Origin: Dichotomocladium elegans
Lineage: Eukaryota; Mucoromycota; Mucoromycetes; Mucorales; Lichtheimiaceae
NCBI GenBank assembly: GCA_025716815.1
Contig: JAIXMN010000006.1
Span: 1,426,001-1,490,000, forward strand
Direction: 5' to 3'
Length of the DNA: 64,000 bases
The translations under genes were made by a program, and so were the position numbers. The notes beneath the pieces were generated by a model. That model was not told where the DNA came from, ran no database searches, and was given only the letters and a program-made list of their open reading frames with translations. Every line of letters starts with the position of its first letter. Positions within the stretch are counted from its first letter, which is position 1. Positions 23,701 to 31,973 of the stretch are shown in pieces.

Positions 23701-24149
23701 CCAGTACGGTTGCCGAGACGTGTGTTGAAATCGCCAAACACAAAAGTGTGATCATCTATTGGGAGGGAACGGAGTATGCGATGAAAAGTGGGGAGGGGCA
23801 TGGTGCGTGGCGGGAAGTAAACTCCATGGAATGTGTAAGCGCCCATCGAGAACGAGAGTACAAAGCGATTGCTATGAGGGAGGTGCGGTTGGATGTGATA
23901 GGGCAGTCCAGGTCGCACGAGGAGTGTTAGCCCGCCAAAACCCCTACGTGCGTTGCCATGGATCTGCGCAAAGTTGTGATGCTGTTGCCAGTGAGTATGG
24001 AGCCGTTGGCCTTCAAGTAAATATGTTTCTGTAAGTAAGATTATATCAATATTATTATTCTCGCACAGACGAATAAGTTCATCTGGCGAGCGATCAATGC
24101 CAGAGGCATTGAACATTGCCAGGCGGATAGTGGAGTTGGTATTCGGCAT
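20778..24149 (-). CDS. LINE ORF2: endonuclease / reverse transcriptase
   Basis: 1123 residues from ATG at 24149. Residues 1-235 are an exonuclease-endonuclease-phosphatase domain (FNASGIDRSPDEL, ILLTETYL, FVFGDFNTRLG, SIIDYFV, LNSDHHL). The reverse transcriptase follows (about 440-760): APRKAPGPDHITGAMLK, FKKGDPSDAANYRPICLTS, GGFRANRGALDQAF, FLDIKAAYDSVDR, RRGILQGSILSPILY and the catalytic LLYADDIAIFG. The C-terminal region has a CxC...H...C cluster (CRCGFRKAKRNHYLECPL), a zinc-knuckle-like motif seen in several LINE families. I see no RNase H domain. The start overlaps the ORF1 stop (TAATG), so it is probably translated by termination-reinitiation. Intact, hence potentially active. Confidence 0.93.
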   Translation of the reverse strand: MPNTNSTIRLAMFNASGIDRSPDELIRLCENNNIDIILLTETYLLEGQRLHTHWQQHHNFAQIHGNARRGFGGLTLLVRPGLPYHIQPHLPHSNRFVLSFSMGAYTFHGVYFPPRTMPLPTFHRILRSLPIDDHTFVFGDFNTRLGNRTGDTRENERAYSFTQWLNEHNLVNWNERLTYGQCTFRKGEHASIIDYFVSSATAVGSPALKIWDELSLNSDHHLCRLRFTPLTRLIESPADNAERQHWKLQRLEEPEVRDRYVSEFSRMAEPIEQAIIDANSCATPDEQRLEQISSMLESSIYTALDHSVTRGCLRPKHWKWFWTPGLQMVADTRQAIYRQWRFATPGTLERAALWAEYQEARDRLQSAIRSERNRQWRQYCARMSIASVSEANAIIKRIKRNKKPTHFFSRPQGPAQAAEEMVSHLLTVFGGEQRALWCLPLAPRLPPVPWLFTKEEIAKIIKTLAPRKAPGPDHITGAMLKPIATPLAQILSSFLRLCWRWSWTPSSWRSAQAVPIFKKGDPSDAANYRPICLTSTFRKILERCLLPTLLNEIPALDIAQGGFRANRGALDQAFNLHMLLRQYHRHYEEKPVIAFLDIKAAYDSVDRAVIWEALTGRVMPGLLPLLQNMFDCVLISVILKGNQSRWIRPRRGILQGSILSPILYAIFIDQLPKALRVVSRRPLLLRTIPVAHLTESDVNITAQTQIETEIQAVNSLLYADDIAIFGSPEDVMDMLGTAERYANQFGFQWHPAKCMVLNAPTNNTTTFFELANQRIPTDTTFTYLGIPFSGDGIDVNRLIKHSAKKSKNAMQLLRKVGAHQYGFGMGPALRIYRTFVRPVLEYGLAIAPLNAEQTRLIEDAQTSCVRMATNVISRRPIPTIIQKHLADLPSMALRAAILAFKFVHRAHWQPQTTLLRAVIRSFLQTAHDGETDPHWRTITSGAALWRDYTDLAADPPHPRDPIAELIIETHRDLELETRREKFPAVARARPTRMWDPILYLPATTRQRHRLVKWRAHWLPSFPPKDCRCGFRKAKRNHYLECPLIDGMIQQLEQSLGNRIESKDPETHLLDFIFNMLPRSDGGITRDHWRTTWPTLLNTLRDIDILSHPESTFEAEEPARISRD

Positions 24150-25483
24150 TATTGCTGGTGTTTATCTGCGTCTTGGGGCAGCTGCTCGTCGTCGATTGCC
24201 ATGCTATTTTGCGTGGCAAAAAGCTCGTCATCATCACCGAGGCGGGTGCGCCTTGTTGGGGTGGGTGCAGGTTTTCTGCGCAGGAATATTGCCAGGTTCT
24301 CGTCACTAACATGGTGCGATCCTTCGACGTTGTTGAAGTAACGTAAGATTGCAAGGCCGAGCGGTGCCTGTGGGAATGCCAGGCAAGTCCGTAGCATTCG
24401 TTTCTGATATACTGCTGTAGCCTGTGCTGCTTTTTCTGTTGCTGGGAGGGAGGCGAGGGTGGGATCGTTCAGGGAATCAGCGGCAGTAGGGTCATAGTCA
24501 GTCAAAAGTTCCAGCTTATGACCTGCCAGTGTTGCGGTGAGTTCCTCAGTGAATGAGCGATGGACAAGTAGCCCAATAACCCCTTTACTGGGGAATTGAA
24601 TGTCGATGATTCTGGCCTGTGCCACACCAAGGAGGCGTAGGCGGCGTCGCACCTCGCTATGTTTTGACCGGCGATTGCTTCTCAGGTACACGAAATTGTA
24701 CCCGGTTTCTTGAGCAGGTGCAGAGAAGCCACGTTTGGCCCATTCAATGGTTTCTGTGGTAGGTTTAACCGGCAAAGCCTGGGTCGGTTTACGAGGCTGC
24801 GCGGTCTTGTGCTTTTTCGGCTGTTCGGGTTTAAGCACACCTTTGCGGACAACGCTGGCAAAGGAAGGTGTGGCTGGTGGGACGGGTCGGGCAATCGTGA
24901 CGACGGGCCCTGTATGTGCGTACTTGGACGCCATTGTTCCTCGAGGATCGAGCTCCATTAGCTCGTTGGGGGGAGGGTTGCTCTTTGTGGAGCAAACGGC
25001 TGGGGCCAATTTCCCCTGCAGCTCGGCGATCTGCAATTTAGCAGCTGCCAATTCCGCCTCCAGCTCCTTATTTCGTGTTAGGAGACTGGCCAACTCCGCA
25101 ACTATTGCTTTTTGCTTCGCAATCTCTTGATCCTGAGCACTGAGACGGTGTTCAAATGCGAGTGCCCATTCAGGTAGACGCAAAGGTAGGACTTCGGTGT
25201 CATTTAGTTGCGAAGGGATCGTAGCGAAGGAGTCGCTCTGGGTGTCAGTAGACTTGAAGTCTTCCCTTTCCGATTGAACCAGGTCGATCGTCGGTTTGCC
25301 AATTGCGAGTTGGTTAATTTCGCCGATGCCTGGCGATCGGGTTCGGCGATCGGTGGCACTAGAGGCTGCTGGGCGACGGACAGGCGACACTTCCCGTGAG
25401 CGGTGGCCGGTACGGCGCGGGGTGGTTGCTGCGGTCGTAGTGCGAGGGGTATTGCGCACGTTGCTTACTTGCATTCTTGGCAT
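24149..25483 (-). CDS. LINE ORF1: coiled-coil RNA-binding-type protein
   Basis: First ATG in the frame is at 25483, giving 444 residues; the open frame extends upstream to about 25624 without an ATG. The N-terminus is basic and Ser/Pro/Arg-rich (disordered). About residues 120-170 form a leucine-zipper-like coiled coil (LSAQDQEIAKQKAIVAELAS, ELEAELAAAKLQIAELQGKL). The C-terminal half has NFVYLRSNRRSKHSEVRRRL, which could be an RRM-like or basic nucleic-acid-binding fold. No CCHC zinc knuckles are visible, unlike many fungal LINE ORF1 proteins. By analogy it would package element RNA. The stop overlaps the ORF2 start (TAATG). Confidence 0.8.
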   Translation of the reverse strand: MPRMQVSNVRNTPRTTTAATTPRRTGHRSREVSPVRRPAASSATDRRTRSPGIGEINQLAIGKPTIDLVQSEREDFKSTDTQSDSFATIPSQLNDTEVLPLRLPEWALAFEHRLSAQDQEIAKQKAIVAELASLLTRNKELEAELAAAKLQIAELQGKLAPAVCSTKSNPPPNELMELDPRGTMASKYAHTGPVVTIARPVPPATPSFASVVRKGVLKPEQPKKHKTAQPRKPTQALPVKPTTETIEWAKRGFSAPAQETGYNFVYLRSNRRSKHSEVRRRLRLLGVAQARIIDIQFPSKGVIGLLVHRSFTEELTATLAGHKLELLTDYDPTAADSLNDPTLASLPATEKAAQATAVYQKRMLRTCLAFPQAPLGLAILRYFNNVEGSHHVSDENLAIFLRRKPAPTPTRRTRLGDDDELFATQNSMAIDDEQLPQDADKHQQ

Positions 25484-25755
25484 AGTAGGGGGGTCTTCAC
25501 TACTAGCACGTGTCTTTTTTTGGACAGGAATCTTTGAGGCTCTAGGTACGTAGCACGAGTTTTTCCGCTTCGAGGAGGATGGTTCGATTGCCTCGAGGTG
25601 ATCTACGTGTGCTCCTTGGTGCAAAGGGGTGTTTTCAGAAGTTTCGGTAATTTCGGGGGGATATATTTCCGAGCCAATAGGGGTAGTGAAATTTTTTGCA
25701 AAAAAAAGTATATAAAGGGCTCGTATTCGCCGTGCGCGATGCTCGACAAGGTCTC

Positions 25756-25828
25756 GCCCACTTGGCTCAGTTGGCAGAGCGTCTGCCTAGTAAGCAGAAG
25801 GTCACTGGTTCGATTCCAGTAGTGGGCA
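25756..25828 (+). tRNA. tRNA-Thr (anticodon AGT)
   Basis: Complete cloverleaf: acceptor GCCCACT/AGTGGGC (7 bp), D stem GCTC/GAGC, anticodon stem TCTGC/GCAGA with loop CTAGTAA (anticodon AGT, read as IGU, Thr), variable AGGTC, T stem ACTGG/CCAGT with loop TTCGATT, and discriminator A at 25828. No intron. Box A (TGGCTCAGTTGG) and box B (GGTTCGATTCC) are intact. Its first 16 nt are duplicated at 20439-20454 by the LINE insertion, so the gene is regenerated but its 5' flank is now the LINE leader. Confidence 0.96.
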
Positions 25829-25853
25829 TCTTCAATGAGCTTCAGAGAATTTC

Positions 25854-25860
25854 TTTTTTT
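25854..25860 (+). terminator. RNA polymerase III T-run terminator of tRNA-Thr
   Basis: A run of seven T residues 25 nt after the discriminator base; the usual Pol III stop signal. Confidence 0.75.
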
Positions 25861-26379
25861 GTTTCCTTGCGTTTGTTTGTAACACAGATCGCTTGACCAA
25901 TCAACTGTACTCTTTACTTTTATCGCTTGAGTTGTTGCTATTGCCTACGGTGCAATCGCCAAAATATATGCACGACACATATGTCATGATCTTTTGAACG
26001 ACAGGCAATCATTTTTTAGCCCAATCCTGGATTTTTTTTGGGCATAACAAAATTGTATGAAACATTTTAAGACGTAGAAGAAATTGGAAAAAACATATTA
26101 CCTATAAATAATACTAGGAATAAAGAAGAATCTCTTTAATTGTCATCTACTTTGTGATTCATTGGGCGTACTGGAAAAGACTCGATTTCCGCCTGTAGAC
26201 AGGAAGAGTGAACGCAGCAATCATCTTGGGAGCAATTCCGGTATTCGGTATCATTAAATATATCATGAGATTCCTACATTCACCAGCAAAAAAAAAAAAA
26301 AAGAAAAAGAAAAAGAGCGGGATATTTCACAGCTGTAAGCAAAGGAAATGTAACTGGACATTAACTCGGCTTTTTTAAG
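25861..26379. other. Intergenic, AT-rich
   Basis: No gene. It holds a hairpin with arms GCCCAA/TTGGGC near 26019-26042 and an A-rich purine tract at 26289-26315. Confidence 0.5.
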
Positions 26380-26750
26380 AGCTACCATGGATGAAATGGA
26401 TAAGTATGAACATATTAAGGGTCCTTACTTGGTAAACGGAGAATGCTCCTATTCATAAGGTTGAAGATATCGATGCGCCTATCTTCCATCCTGTTTAATT
26501 GAACTCTATCCTACTGAACAGATTTGGTCAGGTGTGAAGGGTAAAATAAACCGTAATAAACTCTTGGGAAGTGAGACATCGGTGACTCGAATCAGTGAAG
26601 CATCTAATAGCGTAAAATTGAACGATTTCGAGGGATATGTATCTCATTCTTACATGTGGCTAGTTAACTGTTGTATGGGGAAAGCTATGATCGGACTTGT
26701 GATAATTCTGCAAAGACCATCACAGTATGTATGGATATGAATATGTTAAG
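26380..26750 (+). pseudogene. Tc1/mariner transposase relic (C-terminal part)
   Basis: Reads MDEMDKYEHIKGPYLV, a broken H..EDID.P.F stretch, LIELYPTEQIWSGVKGKI and NRNKLLGSETSVTRISEASN followed by SVKLNDFEGYVSHSY. These match in order the relics at 10 kb and 16.7 kb. Stops and frame changes show it is dead. No transposase N-terminus is visible upstream. Confidence 0.65.
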
Positions 26751-28716
26751 AAAGGGAGGAAAAGAGTGAATATGAGAAGAGCGTTATTCCTATATGCAGT
26801 GGTGCAACGTTAGATCGCACCTCGGATAAAACAGAGAAATAGACTCTATAACTATGGCGGGTGAATGATCACTTGTCTGATTGTATAGAACAACCAACCA
26901 GTGAAACAGATGATAACGAGCTTCTCACGCTTTGAGACCTTTGTGGAGTGTACGTTGTTTATCATTGATAATATGTCTATAATTACACACATGTTCATTG
27001 GTATGTGACAATAAGGTTGATGGAGTAGTGGCGTTAATACGTAGCCTGTGGAGCACAACAACACGGTCTCTCTTGCTACCTTATAGTCAAACAATGTCAC
27101 ATCGTCTGCCTCATTCTGATAAATATCGCTTGTGCGGATTTTGATTATCATGTTGACAATACGAAAAAATCACTGGCCCGTTTAAACTTGTCTGTAGCAA
27201 CGCTGTGGACCGATAAACAAGAAGCATAGTGAATAGCAGCGATGAGTGTGGTAGATGTAGGCCTTCTGATGGAGAATATCATCTCATAGGTCACTGAACT
27301 TGTTTCAACATTATCGATCACATGGATGACTGATTTCTCATAAATAATAGAGGTTCTAAGCAAACTATTTCCTCCTTTCTTCCATGGCTTATTGGTATGA
27401 ATCTTTATATCGACTTGCTTGTTTTCAGAGTCTAACACCTCCTATTCTTTGTAGATTGAGCAATCATAGCCGTACTTGATGAGCCTGGAAGAGAGGCCAA
27501 AAATGGAATCGCATCATCCGGCGGGGCAGGGATTTCCCCTTTTTTTTTTACGTCTTGCGTTGCCTGCCCCTGTCCATGCCATCGCTTCGGCCTTGCTCCC
27601 ACTCTTAAGTGCTCTTCTTTTTTTTTTTTTTGCTATCGTATTCCTTTCCCGCCGCTCACGCGGTGTAATTTGCCGATGCTCCGTCTTTCGCCGGCCTCGT
27701 GTCCGCCCACGTGTGCCTCTGCCGTTGTCTCTGATGTGCTCTTGTCGTTGCTTCTGGCATTGCCTGTCCTTTCTCCTGCCGCTACCCCTGGGCTCCGCCC
27801 ATCATCCGCCGTGGTTATCGCCACGTGCACATCTGGATATGCCTGGTATGAGCCGGGTTGGTAAGTCAAAGTGTAAAGAAGATGTTTATGTTGACTAGCG
27901 AAACGTTTTTACCTGTTGATACGACAACTTCATATAGTTTTATGCGATGTATTTCGAATGACATTATAAAGTATTATCTTTGCGAAATTTATTTTGGAAA
28001 AAAAAAGTAATCTACGACATAGAGGTAGTAGAATACCATTGTCCGGACTTCAGATTCGTTTGAGCATAGACAAGAAGAGCAGAACCATACATATACCTGG
28101 TGCTCAGACCCTAGCGGAATATCGGCTATCCATGGTATTCAGACACTATAGTGTAAGCGCTGTGACAATTCTTATTATAATCCACGTTTCAGATGTAAGA
28201 AATCAAGCTACATGCTAATGTTGATCCGAAGAACAAACAAAGCGATCGACAGCATAATTCACTGTATTCTTGTATCCAGGGATTATTGTCTTGTACATTT
28301 TCTCCTGAACTGATACTGTGTTACAAAGCTCAGGGCACGAGGGTACTCAAAGACGCAGTTTATATCCGATCTGCTCGGAGAAAGCACTCATAACATACCG
28401 CCATCATACATGTGTGTTGGTTCAAGATGGTTGCAAGCAAGAATAGCTATTACACAACGGGAAAAAGAAAGCATATTTTTCTTGTCGAATGGTTTTTATG
28501 GCTGGCATACAGCCTATTAACATTCTTACTAGTTCTATCAGTTAACTGCTAGAGCAAGGCTCATAAAGAAATGATCGATCCCTGGATACGATGTATTCCT
28601 TTAACACTAAGCCATCGCATCCTACATACTGTACCTCCGTCTGTCAACAGTTTTTAAGAAGCAAGAGGTCATGTGCGTTAGACTAGACTCATTCTACCGA
28701 TGGAAAGCGATATGTA
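26751..28716. other. Gene-poor region with low-complexity patch
   Basis: Two minus-strand frames (26852-27151, 27148-27438) have no known domain. 27530-27860 is a T/C-rich low-complexity stretch encoding Ser/Pro/Leu-rich frames on the plus strand. A GCGAAATTTATTTTGGAAAA motif at about 27982-28001 recurs near two Tc1 relics and may be a transposon end. No supported gene. Confidence 0.4.
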
Positions 28717-30039
28717 TCATTTCCCGGAATTATCCTCTCGGTTTAATTGCTGTATCCTGTGATCTCGTTCAGCCTGTCGTAGCTTCATAAGGGTTATTGC
28801 TTCGTATTCCTTATCTGAGAGTGCAGGGGCATTCGAAAAAGCAGCCTAAAAGAAGCAAACCAACGATATCTGATATCAGTACATATAACCAGAGCCAATG
28901 TAAGTGTAATTATATACCTTCGACGCAGGCATTTTTATATTTTTGAAGAATGAAGATTGCTTGGTTCCAGAGGCAAATAAAGGCTTCCCGGTAGGAGTCG
29001 TAGAGGAATCAGTAAGTTCTGCCATCATGCGCAAAGCTTCCTGTCGTCGTTTTCGGTCTTCATTCATTCTAGTAACCATCGCAGGTTCATTGCCTGTAAC
29101 CCAGTCTATCGTTTCGAATGGCTTCAAGGAAGGATGTGTGTCCTTACTTGTGAGGACCGCATGCTACCGTGTATCAGTACCTTTGATTGAAAACCAGCCA
29201 TTGGTATCTGTTCAACTTACTGCATCAACGACAGACTTAAATACGATCAACGCACTCGCCTTTTTCTTCTCTTTTCCGGAGATCGCAATAGAATCCACTT
29301 TACCAATGGGTGATATGATCGTCTCTAAATCAGCCTCGGAAAAGTTATACTTCTTTCGAATCCACTTAAGCTTTAAGGTGCAGTCAAGCTCCGTGGGTTC
29401 TGGGATTTTTTCTATGGTAGCATTGTTCTATAAGTTTCGTTGCCATACATTGTAATCTACCATTCGCCTCAAGATACCTTGTTTCGGTTCCTCTCGCCAT
29501 TCCTCTCGACGTTTGGCGCCTTCTTCCCGAAGGCGAGCTAACTCTGCGCGATACTGGGCTTCTGCCTGGTCTTGTTCTTTCTTTGCCTTTTTAGCACGAT
29601 TCTCACGTTCCTCAAGCTCGTCCTTTGCTGCACGTCGTTTGCTGTCCATTTCATTCTGTTTTTTCAGGCGCTCCATCTTGGCCTTCATGAGCCTGTCATA
29701 CGCGGCTCTTGCTTGCTGGTCAACAAGTACATCGAGCGCCTGAGTGAGCTTGTGGAAGAGCGCAGCTGCATGCAGATAATACATCAAAGGAGATCAAGAA
29801 CTGATTATTAGAGAAAACTCGTTGTTATTGTTGAAAGATGACATACCGGCATCGGGACTAGGATTCTTATCAGGATGCACTTCGCGTGCCTTGAGACGGT
29901 ATGCCTTCTTTATGTCCTTATCCGTTGCATCGAACTTGAGGCCAAGGAGCTCGTAGTAATCAACGTCGACATCGATAGCTTTGTTGGACATTGGTGAAGC
30001 GTGAAAGAAATCGGAGTTTCGCTTACTTGCAGCGGGCAT
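28717..30039 (-). CDS. DNAJC17: DNAJC17/Cwf23-like J-domain protein with RRM
   Basis: Exon 1 (30039 down to about 29849) encodes the J domain: [36 protein letters not shown] with an intact HPD. Exon 2 gives [22 protein letters not shown], a charged helix ([20 protein letters not shown]...) and an RRM-like domain after [15 protein letters not shown] ([26 protein letters not shown]). Later exons give [20 protein letters not shown] and a tail ending [14 protein letters not shown] (stop TGA 28719-28717). The order J domain, coiled helix, RRM is that of DNAJC17/Cwf23, a spliceosome-associated co-chaperone. A second in-frame Met (MSNKAID) lies 16 codons in, and either could be used. Confidence 0.88.
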
Positions 30040-31235
30040 CCTACTCAGTGTAAGGGACGCATTGCCGTGGGGGAATAGACTGGGCGCATATCATAGTTAC
30101 TTTCATTCTATTTGGATGTAATATGTGCCGATTTCCAATATGAATTTTATACAGCAGATATCAATATGAATATCAAGCAAATCGAAATCTCTCGGTGGTT
30201 TATTGAGAATGAACACATCAGATATACTGTGGCTACTGAGTGGAGGGAGGGCGGGTACACCGACTGATGTTTTCCCCGTCCTTTTTGCCCCGGGAGAACA
30301 TGGGTTCTTGCTCAAAAGGGGGTCACGAAAAATTTTTTCGTAGATTTCAGGTCCAGCAATACGCGAAAGCTATAAAAAGTGCCGACATCTTTCCATCCAC
30401 TATTGCGTTTCTTTCTTCTACCTTATAAAATAAAAAGTAAGTACCAACCTCATTCTGCTTTGAGCGAAGCAGATGATGTATTCTACTTTATATTTCAAAC
30501 TAGAGTTTATGAATCACACTGTGATTAAAACTTTTCATTCTGATGGCTTCCTTGAGTGGCTTATCTTTTTCCTTTTTACTCCCAGAAAAAGTGGCGTCTT
30601 TTTATACTAATCCGAGAAAAGTTTTTTCCAATGTAGCTATTGCATACACACATTCGTGTTTATCCGTAATTCTCTCAATTTGGTAAGCATCTCTGCTCCT
30701 ATTTATTCACTACAGGCCTGGGCAAAGGGAAAAAAGAAGAATCAAAGGATGATCAACTTTTTAGTTGGAATTACCGCCTGAACACACATGTTGATAACAA
30801 TTGGCTGTTTTCTGAATTTTCTTCTTCTTTCGCCTTGGCGATGAGTGTTCCTAACAGATATGCTAATTTTGTTGGTTTGGATATAGTTATCACATTCGCT
30901 CCATCTATCACACCGTCGCCTAGCATCACTGGGTTGCGTCTCCTTGTAAGTTATTTCATATTTTTGGCGTAGTCTCGAGGGGATATGATGATTCCTAGAT
31001 GACGAGTCAGATCGAGTTATTCGCTGTTGAAGACCTTTCTTTTTCCATTCATGCAATACTGATCCCTCGAGAGACTATTTGCCGCTATTGTTACATTTTA
31101 TGCAATTGTACTCATGTTCACAATAATGTAGTGTGGTTTCTGCAACTTGGTGACTGATTTTCCTAGTTCCATGTCGTATTGCTTTACCAGCAAAAGGTAT
31201 TTTTATTTCTTTTTTTTCACATTATTCCTTTTCCG
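30040..31235. other. Intergenic
   Basis: Short frames only. No recognised gene, tRNA or repeat. Confidence 0.45.
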
Positions 31236-31355
31236 TCAGAGTGTCTTTCTATCTTGTCTTCCGAGAGATGATATCCAAACAAAATAGACAAGCATATGTC
31301 CTAATATATTTGAGGACGCATAGGTGACTGACGAAAAAAGATAGAGACACTCTGA
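31236..31355. repeat. 120-bp inverted-repeat unit (MITE-like)
   Basis: The ends are imperfect inverted repeats: TCAGAGTGTCTTTCTATCTT at 31236-31255 and the complement of TCAGAGTGTCTCTATCTT at 31338-31355. The sequence between is AT-rich and non-coding. The size and terminal repeats resemble a tiny miniature transposable element, but no clear target duplication is seen. Confidence 0.45.
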
Positions 31356-31973
31356 TGGTTGAAAATGATGTTTATCATATTCGTTTTTACTTACCTCTGG
31401 GTGTAGGATCTAGAGAGAAAAGGTCGAGAGGGTCACGGGCGTGCAAATGTCCATGACTATGGTATTGTGAATGGTAAGCGTCGTACCCTTTTGCACACCA
31501 AACGGTAGTGGTGGTTGAATGTGTTTATATGATGAGTTTTATTATCTCACGATGGTCTACCGAGTTTCTCGTGCGGAAATGGTTTTTTAACCCATATTCT
31601 GAAAGAACACATTCATCCATCACAGTAATTGCCTTTTACTTAATGAATGAATTGAATGCTTATTGTTCTGTTTATGATAGGCTTTTTTCGCGGATGTGTT
31701 GTTGCTATGGTTGAAAGTTTGAGATATAGGTAGGTGGGTCATGTAGAAGATCACTCTTTTTTTTCCGACTTGCGCAGTGGGCGCTCTGTTCATTTTTAAA
31801 TAAATGGTTGTTTTAAAGGACGTTGAATATCGTTTTTTTCTTTTGGTTGGAGGTGTAATGAGAGGTCAGAATTGGTGGACACTGATTTTTGTTTCGTCAT
31901 TTGCGTCATCGATAATTTTTTATTTGATGGGGCATATCCCTTTTTTTTTCATTTTCTTTCCCACAAAAGGATC
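31356..31973. other. Intergenic upstream of the RNA-binding gene
   Basis: T-rich, no gene seen. A pyrimidine run precedes the ATG at 31974. Confidence 0.45.

Larger units (their letters stand above)
20455..25755 (-). mobile_element. Full-length two-ORF LINE (non-LTR retrotransposon) inserted in a tRNA-Thr gene
   Basis: A 5.3 kb element on the minus strand, bounded by a 16-bp direct repeat of tRNA-Thr sequence. Its 5' end (25755) abuts tRNA position 1 and its 3' end (20455) follows the second repeat copy. From 5' to 3' it has a leader of about 270 nt, ORF1, ORF2 overlapping in TAATG, and a 3' UTR of about 320 nt ending in the A-rich sequence AAATAAAAAACAAACATTTTCG rather than pure poly(A). 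Both ORFs are uninterrupted over more than 4.5 kb, which suggests recent insertion. It encodes an apurinic-type endonuclease and a reverse transcriptase, so it should move by target-primed reverse transcription. LTRs are absent. Confidence 0.92.

Noticed and set aside
21055..25553. Many plus-strand frames of 60-160 residues
   Set aside because: They are antisense shadows of LINE ORF1 and ORF2 and show no domains.
24149..25624. LINE ORF1 starting at 25624
   Set aside because: The first codon there is TTG; the first ATG in frame is at 25483.
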